Assembly: GCF_947489255.1 (NCBI RefSeq)
Contig: NZ_CANLCY010000001.1
Coordinates: forward strand, 620,001 to 684,000
From: an uncultured Microbacterium sp.
GTDB taxonomy: Bacteria; Actinomycetota; Actinomycetes; Actinomycetales; Microbacteriaceae
Direction: 5' to 3'
Length of the DNA stretch: 64,000 bases
Both the position numbers and the translations under genes were made by a program. The notes under the pieces were generated by a model that was given only the letters and a program-made list of their open reading frames with translations, was not told where the DNA came from and ran no database searches. Shown in pieces: positions 48,537 to 57,498 of the stretch (positions within the stretch are counted from its first letter, which is position 1; the number at the start of each line of letters is the position of its first letter).

Positions 48537-50081
48537 TCACGCGGCCGTCTCGCCCGGCGCCAGGGCGGCGCGGGCGGTCTTGCCGAGGATGACGAAGTCG
48601 CCGAGGAGCGTCCAATTCTCGACGTAGGAGAGATCGAGACGGACCGACTCCTCCCACGAGAGCGAGGAGCGCCCGCTGACCTGCCACAGCCCGGTGATGC
48701 CGGGCTTGGCGAGGAATCGACGATGCACGTGATCGGCGTAGACCGCCACCTCGGAGGGCAGCGGGGGGCGCGGGCCGACGAGCGACATCGACCCGCCGAT
48801 CACGTTGAACAGCTGGGGGAGCTCGTCGAGGCTGAACTTGCGCATGACGCGCCCGATGGGGGTGACGCGCGGGTCGTTCTTCATCTTGAAGAGCACCTCG
48901 TTGCCGGAGTCCCGCTCCTGCGCGGCGAGCTGCTCGAGGAGGTCTTCGGCGTTGACGACCATCGAGCGGAACTTGATCATCGTGAACTCGCGTCCACGGA
49001 ACCCGATGCGGGTCTGACGGAAGAAGATCGGACCATCGCTGGACAGTCGCACCGCGATCATGAGGAAGGCCAGCAGAGGACTCAGCAGGATGACGCCGAC
49101 CGACGCGGCGACGAGATCCACGCTGCGTTTGAGGAAGCTCTGCCCGCGGGAGAACTTCGGCGTCTCCACGTGGATGAGGGGGAGCCCCGCCACGGGACGC
49201 GTGTGCAGTCGGGGACCGGCGATGTCGATGATGCTCGGGGCCAGTACGAGGTGCTGACGGCCCGCTTCGAGGCTCCACGAGATCTGCTTGACCTTGTCGG
49301 CGGGCAGGTCGTCGGCGCTGGTGATCGCGACCGTGTCGGCACCCGTGACCTGCAGGGCGCGGGTGACGTCTCCCACGTGCCCCATCACCGGGATCTCGGT
49401 CCCGGGGATGACGTCGGCGATCTTGCCGTTGGGGACGCACGCGCCCACCACGCGATACCCCGCGCTGGGCGAGCGGCCGAACTCGCGCGCGAGCTGGGTG
49501 ACGGAGGGGAGCGACCCGACGAGCAGCACGTTCGCCGAGTACAGACCGCGCGAGCGCTGGGCCACCAGCCACTGCCGCCACATCCATCGCGTGAAGATCA
49601 GGACCAGGATGCCGAGGGGCAGACTGATCAGAAGGTATCCGCGGGCGACGTCGATCTGCGTGAGGAACGCGATGATCGCGACGGTCCCGAAGAGGCGGAA
49701 GCTGGCGTCGGCGATGCGGACGTATTCCTGGGAGCCGGTTCCGATGACCCGGTCGCTGCGGGAGTCGACGAACGACAGCGCCCACATCCAGGTCACGATC
49801 AGGATGGCGGAGAAGACCCAGTACGAGAGGTCGCTGATCCGGCTGTCGCGACCGGTGGCGAGCTGCACGTTCCCCAGGCCGAACCAGAGCAGCTGCGTGC
49901 CGTAGACGACCCACGTGAGGGAGAAGAGATCGGTCAGCGCGAGGTTGAGACGGTAACGCCGCCGCCACGGATCGCGCTGGTACATCGGAGCCTGCGTCGG
50001 CGTCTCGCGCGGGGGTCGCGCAGTGAGCGGGTCCGCGTCCGCGTCCGCGGTCTCGGCGCTCATCTGAAGATCGGACGTCAC
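48537..50081 (-). CDS. WbaP-like undecaprenyl-phosphate sugar transferase, copy 2
   Basis: A 514-residue paralogue of the gene at 38643-40112. It has the same layout: four N-terminal helices, a nucleotide-fold middle (NVLLVGSLPSVTQLAREF), a fifth helix, and the catalytic segment FFRQTRIGFRGREFTMIKFRSM, RVMRKFSLDELPQLFNVI, SLVGPRPPLPSE. Both retain all catalytic motifs, so either could start a repeat unit. It is followed on the same strand by the UDP-glucose dehydrogenase gene, 76 bases away. Start GTG 50081 or ATG 50063. Confidence 0.92.
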   Translation of the reverse strand: MTSDLQMSAETADADADPLTARPPRETPTQAPMYQRDPWRRRYRLNLALTDLFSLTWVVYGTQLLWFGLGNVQLATGRDSRISDLSYWVFSAILIVTWMWALSFVDSRSDRVIGTGSQEYVRIADASFRLFGTVAIIAFLTQIDVARGYLLISLPLGILVLIFTRWMWRQWLVAQRSRGLYSANVLLVGSLPSVTQLAREFGRSPSAGYRVVGACVPNGKIADVIPGTEIPVMGHVGDVTRALQVTGADTVAITSADDLPADKVKQISWSLEAGRQHLVLAPSIIDIAGPRLHTRPVAGLPLIHVETPKFSRGQSFLKRSVDLVAASVGVILLSPLLAFLMIAVRLSSDGPIFFRQTRIGFRGREFTMIKFRSMVVNAEDLLEQLAAQERDSGNEVLFKMKNDPRVTPIGRVMRKFSLDELPQLFNVIGGSMSLVGPRPPLPSEVAVYADHVHRRFLAKPGITGLWQVSGRSSLSWEESVRLDLSYVENWTLLGDFVILGKTARAALAPGETAA

Positions 50082-50147
50082 GATGTGCAGCTCCTCCCCC
50101 CGGCCGGCGAGCCTTTCGGCTTACCCCGTGAACGATAACAGGCGAGA

Positions 50148-50220
50148 GTCACCCCATAAGTCACCCTGCGGCACTTGTCACGAGTCTGAAACACCGCGGC
50201 CGTCACCCGCTAACTCACCC
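50148..50220. promoter_or_regulatory. Two pairs of 12-bp-spaced GTCACCC direct repeats
   Basis: GTCACCC-CATAA-GTCACCC (50148-50166) and GTCACCC-GCTAA-CTCACCC (50202-50220) repeat with the same 12-bp period, 54 bp apart. They lie in the 317-base divergent region between copy 2 of the sugar transferase and the first PIG-L gene. On the other strand they read GGGTGAC, like the GGGGTGA boxes upstream of the LAL gene. Confidence 0.5.
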
Positions 50221-50398
50221 GACACGTGAGACGAAGTCATCACAACAGCGCGATCCGCCGCGCCCCTCACGCGCGCGCGGTGGCCCCGCGAGGGGCGCGT
50301 CCCCTACACTCGGGCAGCGGATCGGCCGACGCCGGCCGCCTGCGAGATTTCCCCCCGCATCGCGGGATGCATGCCCACCCGCCCACCGGAGGAACTTC

Positions 50399-51520
50399 AT
50401 GACCCGCGTCCCGCCGCCGCTCCTCGGCGCGCGACGTGAGGGGTCGGCCGGTCTCATCGCCGCCTTGGCGATCGCGGCCGTGCTCCTCGTCGCCGTGGCG
50501 GCGGTCTTCGCGTTCGCACTCCTGCGGCCCGCCGGAGATCCGGTGGCCATCGACGCCACCGCCTCTTCTTCCGCGGTGTCGCCGTCTCCGTCGCCGACCC
50601 TCACGGGGTCGTCGGCCCCGTCCGCGACGCCGACTCCCACGCCGACCCCGACTCCGACCGCGACGCCGACGCCCGCTCCGCCCACGTCACCGGCCGCCCA
50701 GGTCTGCGACGGGGCTCCCACTCTCCTCAGCTTCTGGGCCCACCCGGACGACGACATCATCTTCGCCAATCCCACGATCTCGGACGCCATCGCCGCGGGC
50801 CAGTGCGTGCGGACCGTCTTCCTGACCGCGGGCGACGCCGGCAAGGGTATGGAGTACGTGCAGGCGCGGGAGCTCGGCATCTTGCGCGCCTACAACGCCA
50901 TGCGCGGGCAGGAGGGGCTCTGGCACGCCGACGACATCACCCTCGACACCGGCCTGCACATCCGCCGACTCAGTCCCGACGGTGATCCGCGGATCTCGGT
51001 CGCCTACGTGCGTCTGCCCGACGGCAACATCACGGACGGAGGCTTCTCCGAGACGGGCTTCGCCACCCTGAGCAAGCTGTATGACGGGGCGATCTCGTCG
51101 CTCGCTCCCGTGGACGGCGGCCCCGCGGTCGGTCGCGGGCAGGTCGTCGCGTCGATACGCGAGTTCGCGGATGCCGTCGGGCCGAGCGCGACGCTCACCC
51201 ACATCCCGCGCGGCAGCGCCTTCGCCCCCGGCGATCACCCGGATCACTCGGTCGTCGGCGCTCTCGTGCGCGAAGCGCTCTCGTCGGACGCGGCGGTGGC
51301 CCCCGGCATCCGGTATTTCGTCGGCTACCCGTCGGAGAACCTGCCCCGCAACCTCGAGGGAGCGGTGCTGGACCGCAAGGTCGACACGTACCGCATCTAC
51401 ACGCAGCAGGACAAGGTGATCCGTTGCGCGGACCGCTCGAACTGTCTCAAGACCCGCAAGTTCGGCGAGTGGCTGCAGCGTTCGTACCCGAAGAGCGAGG
51501 CCGAGCTCCAGCTCGGTTGA
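50399..51520 (+). CDS. PIG-L family deacetylase, membrane-anchored
   Basis: A 373-residue protein: an N-terminal membrane helix (about 19-42), a Ser/Thr/Pro-rich linker with TPTPTP repeats, and a LmbE/PIG-L zinc deacetylase domain. The metal motif is WAHPDDDI (His115, Asp118), and a GDHPDHS motif follows near residue 280. It should de-N-acetylate a sugar outside the cell, presumably of the exopolysaccharide. GGAGG lies 6 bases before ATG 50399. It is a close paralogue of 52911-53996; both end xFGxWLxRSYPKxEAELQLx. Its stop abuts the next gene's stop. Confidence 0.88.
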   Translation: MTRVPPPLLGARREGSAGLIAALAIAAVLLVAVAAVFAFALLRPAGDPVAIDATASSSAVSPSPSPTLTGSSAPSATPTPTPTPTPTATPTPAPPTSPAAQVCDGAPTLLSFWAHPDDDIIFANPTISDAIAAGQCVRTVFLTAGDAGKGMEYVQARELGILRAYNAMRGQEGLWHADDITLDTGLHIRRLSPDGDPRISVAYVRLPDGNITDGGFSETGFATLSKLYDGAISSLAPVDGGPAVGRGQVVASIREFADAVGPSATLTHIPRGSAFAPGDHPDHSVVGALVREALSSDAAVAPGIRYFVGYPSENLPRNLEGAVLDRKVDTYRIYTQQDKVIRCADRSNCLKTRKFGEWLQRSYPKSEAELQLG

Positions 51521-51745
51521 TCATTCGTCGTCCGAGGCGAGCGCGTCCTCGACGGCCGCGCGCGCGTCGCGCTCGGCGATGATGTCGACGAAGTCCTTCA
51601 CGGGGGCGTCCGCGTACTTGTCGACGGCCGCCACGGCCTCGTCGTGCACGACCTCCGCGGGGGCGTCGGGGAAGCGCACCTGCACGCGCTCCTCGACGTC
51701 GGCGATGGTCTCGTCCTTGTCGAACCCTTCACTGCGCTGCGTCAT
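51521..51745 (-). CDS. Small protein with three-helix bundle dimerization-type domain
   Basis: A 74-residue acidic helical protein, with VEERVQVRFPDAPAEVVHDEAVAAVDKY and DAPVKDFVDIIAERDAR, the pattern of the three-helix bundle dimerization domain seen in actinobacterial small proteins. Function not established. Its stop directly abuts the PIG-L stop. Confidence 0.62.
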   Translation of the reverse strand: MTQRSEGFDKDETIADVEERVQVRFPDAPAEVVHDEAVAAVDKYADAPVKDFVDIIAERDARAAVEDALASDDE

Positions 51746-51754
51746 GGCCCGCGC

Positions 51755-52279
51755 TCAGTGCTGGTACGTGCCGTGCAGGATCGCGCGGCCGAGCGTCTTG
51801 AACGCCAGGTTGAACGACACCACGGCGGGGCTCGCGTCCGCGTCGACACCGAGGGTCTCCTCGCCCACGGCGTGCACGACGAAGAAGTAGCGGTGGGGCT
51901 GATCGCCCTGCGGGGGAGCGGCGCCCATGAACCCGCTCTCGCCGCCGTCGTTGCGCACGTGGAACGCGTTGCCGGGCAGGTCGCCGGAGGCGGCCCCCGT
52001 GGCGAGCTCGTTCACGTCCGCCGGGATGTCGACGAGGACCCAGTGCCAGAAGCCGCTCGGCGTCGGCGCGTCGGGATCGAAGCCGGTGACGACGAACGAC
52101 TTCGTACCCTCGGGGGCACCCGACCACCGGAGGTGGGGGGAGGTGTTGCCCTTCTCGGCCACCTGATCGTCCTTCAGCGGCTCACCGTCGACGACGTCGT
52201 CACTGGCCACGTCGAACGACGCGGTGGCGGGGAGGAGGGGATACGGATCGGGCGTCTGGGGGCGGGAGAGATCGACCAT
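51755..52279 (-). CDS. YbhB/YbcL-family PEBP-like protein
   Basis: A 174-residue phosphatidylethanolamine-binding-like protein. [43 protein letters not shown] is the PEBP ligand-site segment (D-P-D-A-P and H-W) and RYFFVVHAV is the second conserved strand. The role of this bacterial family is uncertain. ATG 52279 is used; the in-frame GTG 52288 is possible. It lies 9 bases after the small helix-bundle gene on the same strand. Confidence 0.88.
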   Translation of the reverse strand: MVDLSRPQTPDPYPLLPATASFDVASDDVVDGEPLKDDQVAEKGNTSPHLRWSGAPEGTKSFVVTGFDPDAPTPSGFWHWVLVDIPADVNELATGAASGDLPGNAFHVRNDGGESGFMGAAPPQGDQPHRYFFVVHAVGEETLGVDADASPAVVSFNLAFKTLGRAILHGTYQH

Positions 52280-52349
52280 GCTCCGCACGATAGGACCCGT
52301 TCCCGACGTGCCGGCAGGGCTTGCGTCGCGGGTCGGCGGAGGTTAGCGA

Positions 52350-52631
52350 TCAGTGGGGCAGGGCGAGAAGGGAGCGGGCTGCATCATGGCATCCGTCGGG
52401 GGTCGGCAGCCCGTAGTCGACCTCGACGACCTCGCGCAGGTCGGCGGCGAGCTCGTCGACGCTCGGGGCGACCTCGAGGGCCTCCATGATCGGGAGGATC
52501 AGGTCGTCGTACTCGTCGTCGGGCCACCCGCGCCCGATCCGATGGACCCCGATCGGGTCCCAGTCGTTGAGGACGGCACGGATGCGCAGGGCGACGGGCG
52601 ACAGAGACCGCGGCGGTGAGGACGTCTGCAT
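52350..52631 (-). CDS. Small DUF1871-like protein
   Basis: A 93-residue protein. VALRIRAVLNDWDPIGVHRIGRGWPDDEYDDLILPIMEAL fits the DUF1871 pattern (I-R-x-V-L-N-x-W-D-P, W-P-x-D-E-Y). The family is small and of unknown function. ATG 52631 is the likely start. Confidence 0.7.
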   Translation of the reverse strand: MQTSSPPRSLSPVALRIRAVLNDWDPIGVHRIGRGWPDDEYDDLILPIMEALEVAPSVDELAADLREVVEVDYGLPTPDGCHDAARSLLALPH

Positions 52632-52817
52632 GAGTGCGAGTGTCGCCAGCATTCTTAGGCGCGGGCTGAGCATCGGCCATGCGTGGGGTGGACCGGCCGG
52701 CCGCGCGCGGTCACCCGCGGGATGATCGACGCGGTGATCGGTCCGCTCTGCCCGCGACGTCGCGCCGCCGCGGGGTTTCGCGCGCGGTGAGCGGCGTGCT
52801 TCGCGGTACCGTCGATG

Positions 52818-52869
52818 TGCGCCCGAGGGCGCGGGGGAACCCGTGCGCCCGAGGGCGCGGGGGAACCCG
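52818..52869. repeat. Tandem 26-bp repeat, two copies, each with a hairpin
   Basis: A 26-bp unit beginning TGCGCCCGAGGGCGCGGGGG is present twice without a gap (52818-52843, 52844-52869). Each unit contains GCGCCC-GA-GGGCGC. It ends 41 bases before the second PIG-L start, so it is in the promoter or leader of that gene. Confidence 0.85.
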
Positions 52870-52910
52870 AACATCCGTCGCCGGGGGGCGCAACACAGGA
52901 CGGAGTCGCC

Positions 52911-53996
52911 GTGAGTGACATCGACGAGCCATCGAGCGGCGACGGCGGTGCCGGACGCGAGGCGCAGAACGGCGCCGGGGCGAGCCGTCGGCGCTCGATC
53001 TCGCGCCGATCGCTCGTGTTCGGGGGCCTCGCCCTCGGCGGTCTCGCGGCGATCGGCGGGGGCGCGTGGGCGTACCGCGAGATGCGGCGATCGGACGGGC
53101 CCGACGGCACCTGGGTGAAGCTGAGTCCGATCGTCCCCCAGCCCCGCGACGCGCCGCGGGACGCGTCGCCCGCATTCGAGGAGCCGGGGGACGACTCCAC
53201 GGTGGCGGTCTGGGCCCACGCCGACGACGACATCATCTTCGCCAACCCCCACCTCAGCGAGGTCATCGCCTCCGGAGCGACCCTGCGGACGATCTTCATC
53301 ACCGCGGGAGACGCCGGGCGCGGCCTCGCCTACGCGCAGCAGCGCGAGGCGGGCATCCGCGCGGCCTACGACCAGATGCGCGGCAGCACGGCACCGTGGG
53401 AGACGCGCGAGATCGCGCTGCTGAGCGGGGCCCGCGTCACGCGGTTCGTGCCGAGCGACGAGCCGCGTCTATCGATCACGGTTCTGCGACTGCCGGACGG
53501 CAACCTGAGCGCGAAGGGTTTTCCCGCCACGGGAGGAGCGGGACTCACGCAGCTGATCAACGGCACCGTGCCGGCGCTCGCCCCCATCGACGACGGCCCC
53601 ACCCTCGACGCCGCGCGCCTCTCGGACACGGTCGCCGAGCTCATCCACGCGGGGCGGCCCGATCGCATCACGACGAACATCCCCCACGAGAGCGCCTTCG
53701 CGCGAGGTGACCACCCCGATCATTCGTGCGTCGGGTCGCTCGTGCGTGCCGTCGCACCCACCGCCGGGGTGCCGGCGGAAGCGGTGACCTATTACATCGG
53801 GTATCCCTCGAAGCGGCAGCCGGTGAACGTGGTCGGAGCTCCGCTGGATGCGAAGGTCGACGTGTATCAGGTGTACGCGGCGCAGGATCCCGTCGTGACG
53901 TGCATCGATGAAACGGCCTGTCTCGCCCAGCCGGGCTTCGGCCAGTGGCTGCGCCGTTCCTATCCGAAGACCGAGGCCGAGCTCCAGCTCTCCTGA
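52911..53996 (+). CDS. PIG-L family deacetylase with twin-arginine signal
   Basis: A 361-residue paralogue of 50399-51520. The N-terminus has a twin-arginine motif, ISRRSLVFGGLALGGLAAIGGG, so it is probably exported folded by a Tat system; tatA, tatC and tatB are encoded in the window. The deacetylase domain has WAHADDDI in place of AHPDDD, replacing the Pro of the metal motif by Ala, and keeps GDHPDHS. Activity is plausible but altered. Start GTG 52911 with CGGAG five bases upstream. It is isolated, with a terminator after its stop. Confidence 0.86.
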   Translation: MSDIDEPSSGDGGAGREAQNGAGASRRRSISRRSLVFGGLALGGLAAIGGGAWAYREMRRSDGPDGTWVKLSPIVPQPRDAPRDASPAFEEPGDDSTVAVWAHADDDIIFANPHLSEVIASGATLRTIFITAGDAGRGLAYAQQREAGIRAAYDQMRGSTAPWETREIALLSGARVTRFVPSDEPRLSITVLRLPDGNLSAKGFPATGGAGLTQLINGTVPALAPIDDGPTLDAARLSDTVAELIHAGRPDRITTNIPHESAFARGDHPDHSCVGSLVRAVAPTAGVPAEAVTYYIGYPSKRQPVNVVGAPLDAKVDVYQVYAAQDPVVTCIDETACLAQPGFGQWLRRSYPKTEAELQLS

Positions 53997-54029
53997 CGTG
54001 CGGCGGGCGGGGTGGAGGCGCTGCACGCG

Positions 54030-54062
54030 ACGACGCCGCCCGCAGGGAACGGGCGGCGTCGT
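54030..54062. terminator. Intrinsic terminator between PIG-L and ohr genes
   Basis: ACGACGCCGCCCG pairs with CGGGCGGCGTCGT (54030-54042 with 54050-54062), a perfect 13-bp stem with a 7-base loop. Bidirectional between converging genes. Confidence 0.85.
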
Positions 54063-54131
54063 ACTGCCGGAGGCAGGCCCAGGACGAGGCGCGATACGTG
54101 GGGCTCAGCGCCCCGCCCCGGGAGTCGGAGG

Positions 54132-54551
54132 TCAGTCCTCGGAGACGGTGACGGTCACCTCGATGTTGCCGCGCGTGGCGTTCGAGTAGGGGCACACCTG
54201 GTGCGCCTGGTCGGCGAGCTCCTGGGCGATGTCGTGCTCGACGCCCGGGAGGACCACCTCGAGCAGCACGGCCAGCTGGTAGCCGCCCTGGCCGTTCGGG
54301 CCGATGTGGACGCGGCCGCCGACGGACGAGTCCTCGAGGGTGATCTTCCGGCCGCGCGCGACGGCGTGCAGGGCGCCGTGGAAGCAGGCGGCGTAGCCCG
54401 CGGCGAAGAGCTGCTCGGGGTTGGTGCCCGCGCCCGATCCGCCCATCTCCTTCGGGGGTGCGACCTCGAGGTCGATGTAGGGACCGGCCGTCACGTGGCC
54501 GGTGCGGCCGTGGCCGGTGGAAACGGCTTCTGCGGTGTAGAGAACGTCCAT
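54132..54551 (-). CDS. ohr: Organic hydroperoxide resistance protein Ohr
   Basis: A 139-residue OsmC/Ohr-fold peroxidase. The two redox cysteines are in GYAACFHGAL and VCPYSNATRGN, as in Ohr rather than OsmC. It reduces organic hydroperoxides with lipoyl or thiol donors in the cytoplasm. AAAGGA precedes the ATG. It follows the OhrR gene on the same strand with 37 bases between, so it is an ohrR-ohr unit. Confidence 0.93.
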   Translation of the reverse strand: MDVLYTAEAVSTGHGRTGHVTAGPYIDLEVAPPKEMGGSGAGTNPEQLFAAGYAACFHGALHAVARGRKITLEDSSVGGRVHIGPNGQGGYQLAVLLEVVLPGVEHDIAQELADQAHQVCPYSNATRGNIEVTVTVSED

Positions 54552-54588
54552 GGGTGTTCCTTTCTGGGGACGGAGGGGCGTCGTCGCG

Positions 54589-55068
54589 TCACGACGAACG
54601 GCGGGGCGCGCCCACGGCCGACAGGACGGTGTCGGGGTGGTCGCGCAGGTCTTTCATCGCCTCGGTGAGCTGGTGCAGAGCGTCGATCAGCTCCCGTGCG
54701 CTGTCGGCGTCGGACAGACCCGCGCCGGCCGCGATGCAGCGGGGGACGTGGGACAGCTCTTCCCCCAGGCCGGCTCCTCGAGGCGTCAGCGACACGGAAA
54801 CCACCCGCTCGTCGTCGGAGCGACGGGTCCGCTCGATGTAGCCCGCCGCTTCCATGCGGGCGAGCATCGGCGAGAGGGTGCCCGAGTCCAGCTGCAGCGC
54901 CTCGCCGAGGCTCTTGACCGTCTGATCGCCGTCGCCCCACAGGGTGACCAGGGCGATGTACTGCGGGTACGTGAGGTTCCACGGTTCGAGGAGGACGCGG
55001 TAGGCCTGCGTGGTCGTGCGGTTGGCGGCGTAGAGCGCGAAGCACACGAGGGCGTCGACGGCGGGCAT
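54589..55068 (-). CDS. ohrR: MarR-family regulator OhrR
   Basis: A 159-residue MarR regulator that controls ohr. LDSGTLSPMLARMEAAGYIERTRRSDDERVVSVSLT is the winged helix. VCFALYAANR near the N-terminus carries the single reactive Cys of OhrR. With the alternative GTG start at 55086 the Cys would be residue 15, as in Bacillus OhrR, so that start (165 residues) is a real option. Hydroperoxides oxidise this Cys and release repression. A palindromic operator lies at the start region. Confidence 0.9.
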   Translation of the reverse strand: MPAVDALVCFALYAANRTTTQAYRVLLEPWNLTYPQYIALVTLWGDGDQTVKSLGEALQLDSGTLSPMLARMEAAGYIERTRRSDDERVVSVSLTPRGAGLGEELSHVPRCIAAGAGLSDADSARELIDALHQLTEAMKDLRDHPDTVLSAVGAPRRSS

Positions 55069-55077
55069 GGAAGAACT

Positions 55078-55104
55078 GTTGCACACAATTCAATCGTGCA
55101 CAAC
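55078..55104. promoter_or_regulatory. OhrR operator candidate
   Basis: An AT-rich near-palindrome with GTTGCAC at one end, GTGCACAAC at the other, and ACAATTCAATCGT in the middle. It resembles the ACAATT/AATTGT box of OhrR. It covers the OhrR start region, fitting self-repression. Confidence 0.65.
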
Positions 55105-55178
55105 CTAAAGAACGGGACCGGAGCGAGTCGCTCTGTCAAGCCCTGCCATCGCCCCCGCTCCCGGGCGACGATGGGCGC

Positions 55179-55316
55179 ATGATCCGCCGCAGCGACGCGA
55201 GCTTCACGGCGCCATCGGGTTTCCTCCCCGACGGTGACCGCGACCTGCTCGCCATCAACGGGCATCACTTCGAGCTGGGGGATTCCGTCGCCCCGCTCGG
55301 AGGCGACCTCGCCTGA
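55179..55316 (+). CDS. Possible 45-residue ORF
   Basis: MIRRSDASFTAPSGFLPDGDRDLLAINGHHFEL and a short tail, from ATG 55179. It has no convincing ribosome site, and its composition is not distinctive. Listed as a candidate only. Confidence 0.3.
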   Translation: MIRRSDASFTAPSGFLPDGDRDLLAINGHHFELGDSVAPLGGDLA

Positions 55317-55396
55317 GCCTCCACCCCGTCGACGGGCGAGGCCCGACGGCGGGAGACGTTTGCGCGCGGGGCCGGAAGCCGAGGCTTGTCGGACGC

Positions 55397-56695
55397 TCAG
55401 TCGCGGGCCGCGGGTGCCGCGTCGTCGTCGTCGACGGGATGCCGGGTGACGAGCAGTTCGGCCACGCGTCGGCGGTCGACGGCGCTCACCTGGAGGGTGG
55501 CGCCGTCCACCTCCACGATGTCGCCGACCCGGGCGAGACGGCCCAGCCGCTCGACGACGAATCCCGCGACGGTGTCGGATGCACCCCGCGGGAGCGTCAC
55601 CCCGGTCGCCTCCTCGAAGTCCTGCAGATTGAGTCGGCCCTCGACGGTGCCGTGCTCGCCCTCGGCAAGGGGCTGCTCGGCGGCGTCGTCGTACTCGTCG
55701 AAGATCTCGCCCACCACCTCCTCGACGAGGTCTTCGAGGGTCACGATGCCGTCGGTTCCCCCGTACTCGTCGACGACGACCGCGATGTGACTGCCCTCGG
55801 CGCGCATCGCGGTGAGGGTGGGAAGCACCCGCGCGGTCGACGGGATGTAGCGGATGTCGCGCATCACGGCGGTGAGGGGACGCGACGTGTCCTCGTAGAG
55901 GTCACGAACGTGCACGAATCCGACGACGTCGTCGATCGTGTGCTCGGCGACGGGGTAGCGCGAATAGGGCAGATCCCGTACACGCTCCACCGCCTCGGCG
56001 ATCGAGCCGCCGGCATCCAGGGTGACGACCTCCGGGCGGGGTCGCATGACCTCGCTGACGTGGCGGTCGCGCAGCGACAGCACGTCGTCGAGGATGCGAC
56101 GCTCGTCGGCGGGCAGGCCCTCGTGACTCGACACGATGTCGCGCAGCTCCTCCTCGGTGAGCTCCTCACCGGTCTTGTTCGGGTCGCCGCCGAGCAGACG
56201 CACGAGCACGTTGGTGGAGATCGACAGCAGCCAGATGACGGGTCGCATGAGGGTGGCGAAGCCGTTCAGCACCGGCGCGACGCCGTAGGCGAACGCCGCG
56301 TTGCGCTGGATCGCGAGCCGCTTGGGAACGAGCTCGCCCAGGACGAGGGAGAGGTAGGCGATGACCAGGGTGAGCGCGATGGTGGAGACCGTGGCCGCGA
56401 CCGGCTCGTCGAGCCCCCACGCGGTGAAGAGCGGGGTCACCGACGGGGCGATCGACGAGGCGCCGTAGGCGGCCGACGCGAAACCCGCGACCGTGACGCC
56501 GATCTGGACGGCGGAGAGGAAGGTGTTGGGGTTGCGCGCGAGGTCGGCCACCTTCTGCCCGCGCCGCCCGCGCGCCGCGAGGGCGTTCACCTGGCTCTCG
56601 CGCAGCGTCACCAGGGCCATCTCGGTCGCGGCGAACACCCCGCCGATGAGCACGAAGACCACGACCAGCACGATGTTCAGCGCGAGGTCGTTCAT
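55397..56695 (-). CDS. CNNM/CorC-type hemolysin-family membrane protein
   Basis: A 432-residue protein: a DUF21/CNNM membrane domain of four helices (residues 1-165, with GELVPKRLAIQRNAAFAYG), a linker (GEELTEEELRDIVSSHEGLPADERRIL), two CBS domains (about 205-335, with VVDEYGGTDGIVTLEDLVEEVVGEI), and a CorC_HlyC transporter-associated domain. It probably moves or senses Mg2+ or Co2+. It stands alone on the minus strand. Confidence 0.93.
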   Translation of the reverse strand: MNDLALNIVLVVVFVLIGGVFAATEMALVTLRESQVNALAARGRRGQKVADLARNPNTFLSAVQIGVTVAGFASAAYGASSIAPSVTPLFTAWGLDEPVAATVSTIALTLVIAYLSLVLGELVPKRLAIQRNAAFAYGVAPVLNGFATLMRPVIWLLSISTNVLVRLLGGDPNKTGEELTEEELRDIVSSHEGLPADERRILDDVLSLRDRHVSEVMRPRPEVVTLDAGGSIAEAVERVRDLPYSRYPVAEHTIDDVVGFVHVRDLYEDTSRPLTAVMRDIRYIPSTARVLPTLTAMRAEGSHIAVVVDEYGGTDGIVTLEDLVEEVVGEIFDEYDDAAEQPLAEGEHGTVEGRLNLQDFEEATGVTLPRGASDTVAGFVVERLGRLARVGDIVEVDGATLQVSAVDRRRVAELLVTRHPVDDDDAAPAARD

Positions 56696-56862
56696 CGCTC
56701 GCCCGCCTTCGTCGCGATGCGTTCGGCACCCGGGGTCACCCGGGCGCTCGGACTATGACCGTCGGCGTCGAGAGCGTGGCACATGCGGCGAGTGTAATGA
56801 GAGGGGGCCATCCCCACGGATGCCGGCTCCGGGCTTGCGCACCCACCCCTGCTTCTGCTGCC

Positions 56863-57348
56863 TCAGCGCACGCTGCCGTCGACACCCGACACGCGGACCG
56901 TCGTGCCTCCGGCGATCTCGACCTTCCACACGGGAGCGCCGTCCTCCTGCTCGAGGACGGCCTCCTCGACCCGTGCCCCACCGGAGGCTCGCGTCGCGGC
57001 GATGCGGATGGCATCCGCAAGGGTGGTCGTGGTCGCCTGGAGAGCGGCGGAGTCGTCCGCATCGAGTCTCTCGGAGCCGTCGGAGGACTCCGCGCGGGTA
57101 CCGTCGGTGCTGACCTGGACCTCGACCTCCTGATCGCCGACGGCGACGTGCACCTCCCACCGGTTGTCATCCGCGTCGAGCGCGAACGCACGGCCACCGG
57201 CGTCGGATTCGGCCGTGGTGACGGCGCGGACGGCATCCTGATCGGTGGGGGTGAGGGATCCGCCGCCACCGCCGAAGGGGGCGCAGGCGCTGAGCGCGAG
57301 GACCGTGACAGCGGACAGGGCGACGGCGAGGGAGCGGGTCGAGGCCAT
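56863..57348 (-). CDS. Lipoprotein with PepSY-like repeats
   Basis: A 161-residue predicted lipoprotein. The signal ends LSAC (about residue 22). The mature part has two PepSY-like units (for example NRWEVHVAVGDQEVEVQVSTDG and VWKVEIAGGTTVRVSGVDGSV), the fold that inhibits proteases or binds ligands in the periplasm-equivalent. Unknown partner. Confidence 0.75.
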   Translation of the reverse strand: MASTRSLAVALSAVTVLALSACAPFGGGGGSLTPTDQDAVRAVTTAESDAGGRAFALDADDNRWEVHVAVGDQEVEVQVSTDGTRAESSDGSERLDADDSAALQATTTTLADAIRIAATRASGGARVEEAVLEQEDGAPVWKVEIAGGTTVRVSGVDGSVR

Positions 57349-57498
57349 GGCGCGAGGCTAGCGATGCGCGAACGGACCGCCGGAGTGCTTGCATCGCGGC
57401 GTCGCGTGTGCGTTCCCCGGCGGGCCGAGCGATACCAATTCTCGACGCGATCGTCAACGGCGGGCCTCCGGTCAGGTGCAGGGCGAACCATGGCGGCC

